A stretch of 64,000 bases of DNA, from positions 2,356,001 to 2,420,000 of the forward strand of contig JAGVVL010000001.1 in assembly GCA_018287875.1 (NCBI GenBank). The letters run 5' to 3'. The position numbers and the translations under genes were made by a program. Positions within the stretch are counted from its first letter, which is position 1. Each line of letters begins with the position of its first letter. This document shows, in pieces, positions 22,865 to 34,607 of this stretch. The notes beneath the pieces are model-generated. The model was not told the origin of the DNA, ran no database searches, and worked only from the letters and a program-made list of their open reading frames with translations. This DNA comes from Nigrospora sphaerica. Taxonomy: Eukaryota > Ascomycota > Sordariomycetes > Amphisphaeriales > Apiosporaceae.

Positions 22865-24470
22865 TCAAGAAGCCGCTGCCGCCTCTTGTGCTCCGAGTTT
22901 GGCCTCGGCGTCCTCGGCCCGCTTGTTCGCATCCGCCACCTCCTGCTGCAGTTGCTTAATGTAAACGATGGCCATTTCCACCGTGTTGGCCTTGCTGTTG
23001 GGCGTTCCGGCCTGCTTGCAGTCCTTTTTGCTGGCCTTGTCGCTCCCAGGGCTCTCCGCCGCCTCTTCGTTCTCCTTCAGGACGCTCTTGGGCAGTAGCG
23101 TGGCGATCTCCTGGAGGGCCGAGTTGATCCGGTTCCGCCGACCCTGCTCGGCGATTTTATGCGAGGTCCGCTTCGACGTCAGGTTCGTCGACAGCTCGCT
23201 CGGGTACGACACGCCGGGAACCGTATTGCCCTCGAGAATGTTTTGGTAGTTCGACTTGGAAGTCAGCAAGCGCGAGGCTGTGTCTTCGGCCGTCATACCC
23301 GGCGTTCCCGGCAGCAGGGGCTTGAGATTCGGCGATATCCTAGGCAGCAGGGCCGGAGAAACATGCACCGAGCTGATGCTGGCTCGCTTTTTGCTGTTTC
23401 TTGCCGCCAAAAGCGGTGTTTTCCGCTGGCTGTTCAACCTCGGAGTCAGCTGCGGGCTTGCCGTGTGGGAGGGAGGCTGCGAAGCCCGGGACAGCCCGGG
23501 AGACGGCAGCGGCGCCATGGATGGCGTCTTGCCCTTGTCTACTGGTTTGGGGGAGCTCGATTCGAGCCGGCTACTTGTTGGGGCCGGCTGCGTGGCGGGG
23601 AAGTTGGCCGACTCGGGGAGCTCAAAGGTTTCAATATGCTCCGAGGCAACCTGCCCCGGGTTGCTAGCATCTGCTGTCCTGCTCTGCGGCGATATCCTAA
23701 ACAGCGAGGCCGGTGTTGCGGGGGACCGTGCACCGTTGAGCGCGGCGGCCAGCGGGTGTGACATGGGGGTTGCATTTGGTTGGGCGGCGATGTAGGGCGA
23801 TTGTCTTGCCGAGCGCGGTTGAGGCAAGGGTGGTGGTGGCATTTCTGACAAAGCCTCTGGCGACACGGACGCGTTCTCCGAATCTTCGGTAGATGTCGTC
23901 GACAACGGGGCCGGGGTGTGCCGTAGAGAAGGCTGCTCCCGCTGCTCCGCTGCCGTCTCGGCCAACTCGCTCAGTATTTGGGCGTTCATGCTGGGTGTGG
24001 AGGCAGTCTTTTTCCGCTGTGGCTTGGTAATGGGAGACTGCCTCACTGTCGGCTTCCTGGCCTTGGCCACATTGCTCTTCCGGGACTTTTTGGCAATATC
24101 TGCCGTGCCTGGTGGCGGCGTGTTCGACTCCAAATCCATCTCCACTGGCGAGTTCGTCGCGGTAGAGCCGTGCAGGTTTTGCTCATAGTTGTGTACTGCC
24201 TCGGGGTTTTGAGCATGAAGCGCGGGCGACGTCAGAGGGCTGAAATACGCCCCGGGTACCGTGTACCGCGTCTCGACCGGGAAGTGATTATCGAGGGGGG
24301 TGACCGCGGGAGAGACCAGGGGTGTGAAGGACATCTAGCAAGGGGTAGTCAGCAGTTTGCTACCGAGTCTCGGTGAGGATAGCCGCCTACGTCTTGCTGG
24401 TCCTTCAGACGAGGATACCGATCGAACATGCCATGGGAATGTTGCGGGGTCGAGTTGCCTGCGCGTTGCC

Positions 24471-24505
<35 letters not shown>

Positions 24506-25047
24506 GATTGCAAGGTGAAGAAGTGGCTGGAGGCTTGCATTTCTAGGCTCTGCGGTGTGGGCGGGACCATGTTTCGCTGCTGTTGGGCATAGAAGGCGGC
24601 CTGCTGTTCCTCCAGATGGCGCCGCTGCTCCTCGAGTTGGCGATGCTGTTCGGCGAAACGCTGGCCTTGTAGAAAGTGTATCTGCGCATCGATTTCGGAG
24701 AGGGCATCCGGGGGCCCCTGGTGTTGCGGCAGGATTTGCGAAGGCACCGAAGGCACTCCGGCGGCAGAGGTGGTAGAAATCAAGTGGCTCGCCATTGGCA
24801 TGCCGCTGCTCACGTTTACGCAGGGCGCGTCGACGCCGCTCATGGCCGTATCCAGCACTTCGTGAGGGGGCTGCGAAGGCAACATTGGGCCGGGCCCAGG
24901 AGCAGCAAAGTCCTGAAAGTCAAATTGTAGGTGCTCGCCTATGTTGGACATGCCGCCCATGTCGAGGAACTGGTTGAAGTCATCGTCGGTGGTTGGAGGC
25001 AGACTGTGGTCCGGACCATTCCAACTGCTAGGGTCCATCGTGACCAT
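22865..25047 (-). CDS. nuc-1: bHLH transcription factor, NUC-1/Pho4 type (phosphorus acquisition control)
   Basis: Exon 1 is 25047-24391 and exon 2 is 24334-22865, giving 708 residues. The intron is 56 nt (GTAGGC to TTGCTAG, phase 0). The bHLH domain at about residues 595-690 has the basic region KRTSHKIAEQGRRNRIN. Its His, Glu and Arg in H-x3-E-x3-R spacing are the residues that read CACGTG in Pho4-type factors. The loop is long and Lys/Ser-rich, and the second helix is NTVEMAIVYIKQLQQEV. Exon 1 carries a Gln-rich coiled-coil segment (QLEEQRRHLEEQQAAFYAQQ) and a near-pure Gln tract encoded by CAG repeats. The segment FPVETRYTVPGAYFSPLTSPALHAQN resembles Neurospora NUC-1, which activates phosphate-acquisition genes and is held back by the PREG/PGOV cyclin-CDK. 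The assignment to NUC-1 rather than another Pho4-like factor is probable, not certain. Confidence 0.87.
24469..24505. repeat. CTG/CAG trinucleotide run coding for poly-Gln
   Basis: About twelve near-perfect CTG units on the plus strand encode the Gln tract of the bHLH factor on the minus strand. Length variation would keep the frame. Confidence 0.85.
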
Positions 25048-25414
25048 GCGCCTGCGAGCGCCGGGTTGGTTTGGGGGGAAGGGGGTTCCGGGGCACCGTG
25101 GCCGGATCGGCGCGGCGCTGCTTTGCGCTCGTAAACGGAGGTTGCAGGCAAGACCAGCAGCGGTACCTCTCGCGGCTGGTCGCTCGGTGGCTTCTTGTTG
25201 CTAAGCGTCGTCCTGGTTGTCGTCGTGGAGTGGCCACTGAGCAAGTCCTCCGATTGTTTCTCCAGCGCCGTTGACCTTGGGTCGTAGGTTGGGTCGGTAA
25301 AGTCTAGCCCAAGCGCAGCCCTAAAAGAAGAAGCGCAGAGAAGTACAGGATCCGGCCGCGACCGCTTGGCGATTCAATGCGGGCCGGAGGCTTTGGTAGT
25401 GACAGCGCAAAAGT

Positions 25415-25473
25415 ATGCGTGTGTGCGTGTGTGGGTGTGTATATGTGTGTGCGCGTGCGTGTACGTGTGTGTT
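25415..25473. repeat. GT-rich microsatellite
   Basis: An imperfect GT/GC alternation of about 59 bases, lying some 370-430 bases upstream of the bHLH start codon. Its alternating purine-pyrimidine pattern is of the kind that can adopt Z-DNA; that is an inference only. Confidence 0.8.
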
Positions 25474-26876
25474 ACGGAAGTGAGTAATCCAACCACGACG
25501 ACGATTGGTATGCAAGTGTCGGCGACCAGCCGACGATGGCCAAGCAGCAATGAATATCAGGGGTCCGATGGCGATGAAAGGCCGGCTATTGGCCAGCGCT
25601 GCGATGAGACGAGCAAACAAGGCTGGGGAGGCGACGGCCACAGTTGCGACAGCGGCACGGCGGTATAGGTTGGGTTGCAGTGAGGGAACGGCGGCGGGCA
25701 GAGGGAGAAATAATGCTTGCTCCTAGCAAATACATAAATGTAGGCAAGTAGATAGTCCTACAATGTAACCTACCTTACCTACATACGCGTACGAGTGGGA
25801 GGTAACGGAAACAAGCGAGGGCTGACTGGGCCTAGTTGGTTGGTGGTGAGTCTGGCCGAGGGTCTTGACAAGCTCCGATCGCACTACAGCATGGGAGGCC
25901 GGGGAGGGGCCCAGGGCGGACGGTGGATGGACCGACCAGAGAAGCTGGGGGTGATCCAGCGCGTGGGCGGGCGTCGCACAATCGTGGGATTCCTGGATGG
26001 ATGAGAGAGGGATGATGCAGAGGGCGCGGGCTGAATAGGTGGGTAGTGGATCTAGGGTGGATGGTGGATAGCCCACTCCGACTCGAGATTCATTCCAGTG
26101 GGTAAAGTAGCACCTACGAGAGATATTCCTGGACGACCTAGGAGGAGGGGAGGGGGTTGGCAAACCTATGGCGGGGCAGAAGACAAGGGAACCATCCCGT
26201 GCCTACAACTGCTGTGTGTATGGAACTAGAGTTGTCTCTAGCAGGGTTCGTGGCCACTACGACACAGTACCACCTAGGTAACTAATAACATCCATACATA
26301 CATCGTGTGTGCGTCTATGTATGTATGTAAGTAGTTGGTATGCAGGAATAGAGAGACCAGTAAGGCAGGGGACATGACAGGCCGACAGCAGGGATCCGCA
26401 ATCGGCTTAATTACCAGGTGCGGGCAGACTCCAGTCCACCCCCCTCTCTCCCTCGTCGACTCTTCCCCATGAAAGGATCCCGGTATAGTCCAGACCCCGT
26501 CCCATGGGATCCCATGGCAGCGGGCGCGCACAGGCGTTCGTCTGGGCTGGAGAGCCGGCCGACGGTTTCTGTCTGTTGTGTCGGGTCCCTTCGTACCCTG
26601 GTCGTCTGCTGCAACCAAGGATGGACGCGGTAAGAGCTTCAAGGGACCCAGCACACGAGCCAATGCTATACATCCATGGTAAGGCCTCAATCCATACCTA
26701 CTGATAGCCTGCACCACCAGTCCAACCGCCGACAAGCTTTTAACCCGGCACCGGCCGTTCCCCGTTTGTCCTCATGTTAACCACCCACTCTGATCTTCAT
26801 CTCTTGGGTCCCGTTGAGGTATACGGAGGGAAGGGTGGTCCACCACAGCGCTGGGCGACTGTGCAGCTAGCCACTC

Positions 26877-26900
26877 AACTACCTACTTACTTACCTACCT
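26877..26900. repeat. Cluster of TACCTAC/TTAC units
   Basis: Consecutive CTAC and TTAC tetramers form a short imperfect repeat in non-coding DNA. Similar short clusters occur elsewhere in the window's intergenic DNA. Confidence 0.6.
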
Positions 26901-29549
26901 CATCCTTACTCACCTTCTCCCACCTTACCACCCATGCGGTACCTCCGTCTGCTTGCCTGTGCACCTCGGAAAAGGCACTTACTAATTCAAGTAACCACCC
27001 GGCACATCGAGCTTCAGGGACCAGGCGCGGCCTTGCCCGGTTTCCGCCGGCCTGCCCTAAAGAGGAAGCCGGCCGCCTCTGCCTCCGCGGAGGAACGCGC
27101 GCGCGCCCCCTCATTACCGCCCGGCGCGGGGGGAGGGAGGGAGAGAAGAAGAAAAATTTGCTCCCGGGTCACTCGCCATGCATGAACCGGGAGGGTGAGG
27201 CGCGTCTTGTGCCATAGCCCGGCCCCTATGCCCCCCCGCGCATGCCACCATCCACAAGCTAGTCTGACTGGCCTACAATTTGTGGGAGCCGACTTACAAC
27301 TAACTGCCTACAACTACGCTCATCATAGGAGCATTGGTATAATAGGTACGGCGCCACTGCCTAACGGCCCCTCGCCGACCGATCCACCGAGGACAAGCTT
27401 GTGGTAACTCCCCCATCACGTACTGTTAACTGCAAGTGAGCAACCGTTGCGCCTTTCTCGACCCCGTGGCCCCGGCCTTGAGTGCGTAATGGCGAGGGCT
27501 GCTCAGTGAAAGGCAGCGATGGGTCTTGCGGACCGGGGAAACGTCTGCAAAGAGCTAGACCCTACCGCTGACCGTATCCTGCGCCTACGACGGTGTCGCC
27601 ACCTGCCTTGCCCAGACAAGGCCGGTACGCTCATCCGGTCCTGCAGTCCAGATCCCATCTCCCGCGGCATGCGGCATGCGGCCCACCGGCCGGTTGCGAG
27701 CCCCCCAGCAGCCCAGTACTGGAGCCCCGTTTCCTGGTCTTCACCCAGCGGGAAACGACGGGTTTTGCCATAGCCGCGTCCAGTACACTCCTCGGGGTGC
27801 AACATTATTCTGCCCTGGAGGGGAAGGGCGGCGTAACCGTTGGTATCCTCCGGCGAGGAGGCCAGGTATCAGGTGGGATGCATGTACAAGAAATGGGCGC
27901 AGACCCGCCACACCACGAGGTTCCGGGAGCCTGTAGCCCTGGATCGGCCCTCGGCTCAGGCTGTCGGCAATGAACAGGGGCGGTCGGTTCTGCGTGCCGC
28001 AAGGTCATCGGATCACTCGTGGGGGTCGGCGCTTCTCGTCGGCACGCGCCTTCCGAAAGGCCGTCTCAAGTCATCCAGACACTCGGCGCTGTTGGCACGG
28101 GATGAGACGCTGTAACCAGCCGTCCCGCGTCACGAGAAACACGTCACATGCGCTTCCATGGCGGATTGTGGGTGGGCTTGTCAGCAATGCGTGCGCAAGT
28201 GCTCACACGCTGTAATCCAGGAAACTTTGGGGGCGGCATCGTTGCCTTTTCGCGTCTTCGTACCGAACGACTCATGGCGAAGGGCCCCAAGAAGAAGAAA
28301 AAGAAAAGGAAAAAGAAAGCCCAAGACGGCAAGATTCGAACCAATCCAGCGTTGTTCTCGTGCGTCAATATCCCTTTTCGGATACCGAAGCCACCAAGCC
28401 GCAGAAGTCATCGATCCTTGCTCTCCGAGGCCAGATTGGCCAGCGTTTACGAATAAGGACAAACAACGAGAGGCTTCACACACGGCCCCATCCACCGAAA
28501 CCATATAGGGCTCATTGCTCATGTTCAGTACTGTGCTGTAACACTCCCACGTGGAAACAAACGTGCCGGCAGAGGAGTTGGGGCCCGCAGTCGGAGGCAA
28601 CCAGGATTGCTGACGGGCATGCCCGAAGATAGCCTCCGCCCTCCCCGCGCTTACCGTACATGAGAGATCTCTGAATGCAGTATAGTGGTAGGTGAAAGCT
28701 GCCCAGGTCGGCTGCCAAACCTCGTAGTGAACCTGCAGAGCCGGTTGCGGCACAGCAGGAACCCCGCGAAGAAGCAGGCTCACGGCCGCCGCCGACGGGC
28801 GTGGCTAACAGCGGGACGACGGGAGTGTGACGGGGTTATGGTCGCGGCCGGGACAGATCTTCTCGCGCTCCCGGGTCCCTAGCCGCTATCCCGTGCGGCT
28901 CGGCTGCCCGAGGGCGAAGCAGCCTGAGCCAGGGGTGCATGCTACACCGTCTTGCTCCCACCCGGTGAGGGCAAGAAGCCGTCGTCTCTTGTGCTTCCCA
29001 GTCGTCGAGGTTACTCCAGAACGATGCTCTGCCACCCTATACGCGCAGGCGGTAAACGCCGCCAGAGGCGCGCGTCGTGCTCGCTCACGCAGTGAATCAA
29101 AGACACAAGGCATGCTAGCCGCTCGCCATGTTCCAGCATACGAGAGAGAGCCCGCCCACGCGCCCCAGGGGCACAGGGGAACGCCAGGGGTCAAGGAAGC
29201 CGCATCCTGTACCGGGAATGTACGGATACCCACTTATGTATAGATGCTATCCTCGAGCCGCCACTTCTTATCTCGGGCAACCTAGATCCCGGGGGGGTTA
29301 TAAATCCCCCGAGCCCACCGCTTCAAGGGAACCTGGGAAGGTTTCTCTTTACGAACTGCTTATTGAGTCCGGGGCATCTGTTTTCGTCGAGTGCTGGCAG
29401 TCCAATATCGGGACCACGGGAACAACAGGGCCGGGTCAATCTTTTTGCCCCTCTCGTATTAGCAGCGCGAAACACCAAACGTGCTAATTCGACTAGAGGA
29501 TGAGGGTACGGCTTCGGAAACGGAAAGGGCACACACCCCGGTGATGGCC

Positions 29550-29662
29550 TCTCCTTCTGTCTTCCCCCCCCCCTCTCTCTCTTCCTCTCCCCCCTATCCC
29601 CCCTCTCTCTCTTCCACTCCCTCCCTCCCTCTCTGTCTCTCTCCTCCTCTCTCTTGCTCCCT
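29550..29662. repeat. C/T-rich tract
   Basis: More than 100 bases of almost pure C and T (CTCTCT and CCCTC units) just downstream of the zinc-cluster gene. On that gene's strand it is a G/A-rich 3' flank. Confidence 0.75.
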
Positions 29663-29792
29663 GTATATGCAAGCGCCCTCCGCCCCTTTCGCCATTCCCC
29701 AGACCGTCGTCCTATGCCATCAATAAACCGCCCCCCGGTATATACGAGCGCATAAACAAAGAAACAAACATCGAGAAAGAACGAAATCGGCC

Positions 29793-32597
29793 TCAGCCCC
29801 TGTTCGCGTCGTGCAGGCCCATCCAGAAGAGCGAGTTGGGGTCGTGGTAGCCCGGGACGCTCAGGCCGCCCGTCTGAGGGTCGTTGTGGAACAGGCCATT
29901 GATGGTGTCCTGGTGTGCGCCGCGTCGGGGTCGTCGTGAGCAAGACGGAATGAAAAGAGAAAATGAAAGACACACGCGACGGGGGCGGCCGGGAGGGGAG
30001 AAAGGCCAAAACAAACCCCCGTGGCAAGAAGAGAAAACTTACCCAGTCAATGTTTTCCATAACGTTCACGGCCGGTTGCGGGTCGGCCGGCGTGTCGGGG
30101 TTTAGGCCGTGGAGGTCGGGCATCTGGCCGACGCTCGACGTGTCGCTGCTGCCGGGGCTGGCGTGGCTGGGCGGAAACCCCCACAGGGCCTGGCCGTCCG
30201 AGATGCCGCCGAAGACCATGCCGGGCGCCCCCGGCGGCGGAGGCGGCGGCATGCCCATCAGGCCGTGGGGGGTCAGCGGCGCGTGGTGGTGATGATGATG
30301 GTGGTGGTGATGGGGTGGCGGCGGCGGCTCCCGCTGCTGCTCCGGCTTGGCCCTCGCGGCCGAGGCGGCCGTCGCGTCCCCCGCGAGGCTTCCCAGGGGC
30401 GGCGGCGGCGGCGGCGACCGGGCGGTGCCGGCGACGGCGTTGTGGGCCAGCGAGGCGCGCGACGTGTTGGTCGGGCCGCGCATCTTGCGCATGCGCATGT
30501 AGACGGCCGTCTTGCCCTGGATCTCGGACAGAATGTGCAGGCCCTTGGCCTCGGGCGGCAGGCGGCGGTCCATGCCGAAGACGTAGTCGAGACAGGCCCA
30601 GATGCGGTCGGCCTCGCGCGACTGGGGGCGGTAGTAGACCTCGGTGGCCAGCAGCAGGGCGATCTGGTACTGGAAGTAGGCGCCCAGGTACCACGACCAC
30701 GGCTGGAAGACGGGGTTCGTCTCGAGCTGGATGGCCAGCTCGACGATCATGATGCCCGAGGTGATGAGCAGCGAGCTCAGGCGCGCCGGCATCGGGCTCG
30801 CCGCGTTGGAGTGGTAGGGGTGCAGCACCATGACGTGCAGCCGGTAGGTGAGCAGGTACATGACGCACTTGGCGTACCGCTGCACCGGCTGGGCCACGTC
30901 GAGCAGGTGGTCGTACTTTTCCGACATGCGGCGCCGGAAGTTCTCGATCTTGGTCAGCACCGCCGTCAGCGTCAGCTTGCGCGTCTCGAGCCGGCGCCGG
31001 TCGAGCCAGATGATGCGCATCATCTCGTTGATCTCGAACCGGATGAGCGCCATCGTGTTGCTGGTCCAGTGGTCCGCCGGCTCGGGCGGCTCGACCGCGT
31101 GCGTGAGCTCCTCCTCGTCGCAGTTGACGGGCAGCTTGGTGTCGTAGTCCTCGCGCCGGATCGCCGGCTTCGGCCCCTGCGCCTCGCACGTCCGGATGTC
31201 GAGGAAGCACAGCTGGTGCCAGACGAGGCACCGCACGTGCGTCTCGAGCGGCGTCAGCCCGTACGCCTGCCCGTCGCGGTGCAGCCCCATGCACTCGGCC
31301 ATGCGGATGGCCGCGCCCACCAGCACCGAGTGCGCCCGCGACACCTCGGCCCGGCACAGCGGCAGCTGCTCCCCGTCGCGTCCGTACTTTAGCATCGCGC
31401 GGCCTTGACCGACCTGGTGCGGGGGCAAAAGGGTGGAGCGGGAGCGGGAGCGGGAGCGGGAGCGGGAGCGGGGGCGAGGGGGGGGCGGGACAACGCACCA
31501 TGTACATGATGAAAGCCTGCATCGTCTCCATGTTGGTCGTCCTCAGAAAGTTGGCCTTGCTCAGGGCCGTCTCGGTGCCGATCTTGAGGCTGTGCACCCA
31601 GTTCTCCTTGGCGAAGCCGCCAAACTCGCGCAGGGCGTCGAGCTCGCTCGTGCTCACGGCGCCGCTGAACATGGCGGCGAAGACGATGGCCTGGGTCGAG
31701 GGGCGCGGCTCATAGCCAGCCTCCACCTCGTCCCAGAAGGCGGCATACGTCTTCTCCAGCGACGGCCGGTGCGCGCACGGAGCGATGGGGTGCACCGACA
31801 GCAGGTACTGCCGCAGGAACCGGTCGGCGTACACGCGGTACGGCAGGAAGGTGACGAGCGAGGGCTGGTCCACGACCTGCCCGAAGAACAGCCCGCTCGT
31901 GGGCGCGATGTACTGCGCGCTCGGCTTGAGGAAGTCCGGGATGGCCATGTCGGAAGCGCCCGCGCCGGAAGCGCTGTAGAGCCCGGGCGACGGCCCCGGC
32001 CCCGGCCCCGGCTCCAGGCCCGGCTCCGGTCCGGACGGGGGCCCCCTGTAGCCGGGTCCCGGCGCGCGCGGCGGTCCCGTCAGGCCGGCTGATATCTGGC
32101 TACAGTGGTCAGAGCACCGTCTCGGTACCGCTGCCGACGGCATGAATCTTGCTCTCGCACCCACCTCTTCCGAAATCCGGGGTCTCGACAGCCCTCCTAT
32201 CCTCTCGGTAATGCGCATCTTGCCGATCTGGATGCCGAGGTCGATCATGTCGTCGGCACCGTCGGCATCGTCATCGTAGGTGAGGTCCAGGGCCGCCAGC
32301 GGTGTGGCCTCGAGGTCGCGCACCTCGTCGTACTCGTCGGCCACCTCGTCGGCCACGATACGCTGGCGCAGCGCGTTTTTGGACGCCGACTTGGCCACGT
32401 CCCGCTCGAGCTGACGCTCCAGGGACCCCTGCTTCTCCTTGATCTCGGCGAGGCGCAGCTGGCTGGCCTCGTCGAGCCTCGGCCCGATGTAGAGGCAGTC
32501 CCGGCCGGCCTTGACGCAGTTCATGCACGACGGCGATGTTTTGCTGCATTTGAGCTTGCGTTTGCGACACTCCAAACAACTTGAGCGTCGCCCTTGG
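29793..32597 (-). CDS. Zn2Cys6 (zinc cluster) transcription factor with fungal-specific TF domain; first exon unresolved
   Basis: Supported exons are 32597-32165, 32095-31499, 31365-30043 and 29909-29793, with introns of 69, 133 and 133 nt. The zinc cluster (C-x2-C-x6-C-x6-C-x2-C-x6-C; SCLECRKRKLKC ... CMNC ... C) opens the first supported exon, directly after the acceptor CGGCAG, and an in-frame stop lies upstream, so the ATG must be in an earlier exon. A candidate is 32840-32830 (ATG ATT AAT AG then GTACGG), whose phase fits and would give 826 residues. A linker helix (EIKEKQGSLERQLE) follows the cluster. The fungal-specific TF domain holds LPLCRAEVSRAHSVLVGAAI and RMAECMGLHRDG. A His run and Pro-rich tail precede ENIDW-DTINGLFHNDPQTGG, probably an activation region. 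The third acceptor was placed to match the family sequence. Target genes are unknown. Confidence 0.83.
30281..30311. repeat. Trinucleotide run coding for a poly-His tract
   Basis: GTG/ATG units on the plus strand give about ten consecutive His codons on the minus strand, inside the Pro-rich C-terminal part of the zinc-cluster factor. Confidence 0.85.
31435..31470. repeat. Six tandem GGAGCG hexamers within an intron
   Basis: Six perfect copies lie inside the 133-nt intron 31366-31498 of the zinc-cluster gene. A G-rich stretch continues to about 31489. Confidence 0.9.
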
Positions 32598-33570
32598 CTG
32601 CCGGAGCCCGGGGGTCACCGAAGCCAAGCGGACGACGGTGTTGGTCAGTCACGTCACAGTGCGGCCCTTTTTCGTGGAGACCACGCGGGGAGGGTGATGT
32701 GAATGAATATGAGAACGACGGGATGGTGGAACCGAGGAAGAAGGATGGGTAAAGTATATCGACGTGCAGAGCGGAGAGGACGAGGGGAAAAGAAAAAGAA
32801 GAAGAGTAAGAAGAAATCACGTCCCGTACCTATTAATCATGCGATTGCGGCGCCGGATGGGCCTCAGGCTTGCCGAAGCCTTGGGTGTGGCCCCGGACTC
32901 GGCGCCGGGCCTGCCATCCGGCTGGTCCATTCCCACGACGACACCTCGGCCTGCGGACAAGCACGAGCACGGGCACGAGCAAGAGCACGGGTACAGGAAC
33001 CGGTACTGGTACCGGTACGATAAAAGTGACGCTGGCGTTGGAATGCGCGGCTCTGCCTTGGCCTGGAAGCCCGGTGTCTGCGCCGATTGACTGGATTCGG
33101 TTCTATGGCCCTCATAGGCAGGTCATTTGAGTCAATTGCCTGTCAGAACCCACTTGTAACCGGATTGCTGGGAACGGCCGGCTTCCAATTTATTTGGAAA
33201 GAGCCAGGCCGTTGAGGAGGAGGGAAGGGGGCGGAAAGGGGGGGGGGGGGGAGAAGGGTCGTCGCAGGCTACGCCGCGGGATACGGACGTAAACCTGCGA
33301 TTAGGTGTGGCGGGCGATCTGCAAGATTTGGCGGGGATCCTATACGCCTCGCGAGCGCCCACGTCAAGCCGCACGCGGGCATTTAAGCGAAGCCCTGGTG
33401 AGCCCGGCCTGGATCGATCGAGGACAAGTCGGAGAAGTAGTCTGAAGCCCGCGCTTTTTGGGACTGCCCCGGGGCACGTGACAAACAGTCGACGAGGGCG
33501 AGCGCGCGGCGAAAGAGAGAGGCCGCGAGGAGGGAAAAAGAAATAGGAGATGGCGACAAAAGGACAAGAC

Positions 33571-33614
33571 GAGAGAGAGAGAGAGCGAGAGAGAGAGAGG
33601 GAGAGAGAGAGAGA
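33571..33614. repeat. GA dinucleotide run
   Basis: An almost pure GA tract of 44 bases in non-coding DNA, 46 bases before the ATGGC pentamer array. Confidence 0.85.
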
Positions 33615-33659
33615 CCCGAGACCCGCGTGAGGCGAACGTACCGAGGCGGCATCCCAGGG

Positions 33660-33699
33660 ATGGCATGGCATGGCATGGCATGGCATGGCATGGCATGGC
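33660..33699. repeat. Eight perfect ATGGC pentamers
   Basis: Forty bases made of eight identical ATGGC units. The array is non-coding. Confidence 0.95.
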
Positions 33700-34607
33700 G
33701 TGCCCTCGTCCCGCCTAACGGGCAAGCGAGCAGGGACCTTGGTGAACCCCAGGCGGGTGCCGTGTCTCCCTTGCTCGCTCCCATGCAGCAACAAGTGACG
33801 CCGGGGCAGTTGGGACCTGGGAACACAGAAGGAGGGGGTTTGTCCTCAGAAGCTGTCACCAACGTTAACCCCCGTTCCCGGCCAATCATCCTGGCTGCCC
33901 CCGTCTTGTAAGCCTTCTGCCACGCCCGTGGCTCATCTCCTCCCCCCCCCCTTTCCTTCCTCTCTCAGGCGAACCGCCCTTCCTTCTGGCGCTACACGCC
34001 TGTCTCGGGCTCGCGTGAGTCGGCCCTTCCGGCCGACGGCTGCCCACTGGGCTCTGCCCAGATGACGGCCGCCTCTCCGAATCGCGTGGTGGCGCGGAAT
34101 CTGACCGGGACCGCTGGGCCGAAAAAGTATCACGGTCCCCAGCATGATGTGATGCGGTGCCGCATCGAGATAAGGCGAGCCGGTACCGAGATGGAGGCGT
34201 CCGAGGGAATGGCGCCCTCTCGAAAGCTGGGAAAGGCTGCGAGCGACGGAGGGCGAGCGAGGGCCAGACTCCGACTGTCGTACTACGCTTCACAGCGACG
34301 CAAAGGTAGTCTCTGCCCAGCAAGCATGCAGGCGACCATGCCAATCATGCTTCACGTAGCCGCCCCTCTAGCGAAACTGCTGGCTGCTCAACCAACCACG
34401 GCACAGCACATGTGCTTCACTGCCTGCCGTGCCCAAGTATCTGCATATCTGCTGGTATTCAAGGCGCTGGGTATGTACATAGGGCCCCTCTTGACGCTTC
34501 CGAAGCCACTGGCTGCGGACCGGACTCCTGGGTCATTCATATGTCTGCACCCGAAAAGGCGTCAATTCCTAGTTATGCCTGTGACCCGACACCGCGTCGA
34601 CGACGTC

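Larger units (their letters stand above)
25048..29792. other. Gene-poor 4.7-kb interval upstream of the bHLH gene
   Basis: No recognisable protein is encoded here. The part next to 25047 is the probable promoter and leader of the bHLH gene and contains a GT-rich microsatellite. TACCTA/TAGGTA-type clusters occur at about 25768-25790 and 26877-26900. The far end (29550-29662) is a C/T-rich tract within the 3' flank of the zinc-cluster gene. A TTCGAAT T-loop-like string near 28330 does not fold as a tRNA. Confidence 0.5.
32598..34607. other. Intergenic region upstream of the zinc-cluster gene, rich in simple repeats
   Basis: These 2 kb separate two minus-strand genes. They probably contain the first exon (candidate 32840-32830), leader and promoter of the zinc-cluster factor. 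Simple-sequence DNA is dense: a CACGAG/GGTACCGG-type stretch (about 32955-33020), a run of 14 G (33238-33251), a GA run (33571-33614) and eight ATGGC units (33660-33699). A CACGTG is at 33475-33480. The plus-strand reading frame from 34062 has no recognisable domain and runs into the antisense of the next gene. Confidence 0.5.

Noticed and set aside
28315..28345. GATTCGAACC string resembling a tRNA T-loop on the minus strand
   Set aside because: The flanking five-base arms do not pair, no matching acceptor stem or D-arm is present, and the adjacent A/G-rich run is unlike a tRNA.
30109..31392. 427-codon plus-strand open frame
   Set aside because: It is antisense to the zinc-cluster gene, whose frame carries clear family sequence; the antisense frame is Arg/Gly/Val-rich and stays open because of GC-rich codon use.
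31366..31395. Alternative acceptor CACCAG near 31426 for the third zinc-cluster intron
   Set aside because: It would keep the frame but insert extra residues before LPLCRAEVSRAHS, where family members continue directly from the QAFIMYM segment; the acceptor at 31366 fits better.
33475..33480. CACGTG sites (also 3679, 10197, 20506, 28548, 40957) as targets of the bHLH factor
   Set aside because: The number is about what chance predicts for 64 kb, and single hexamers without flanking context do not support regulation.
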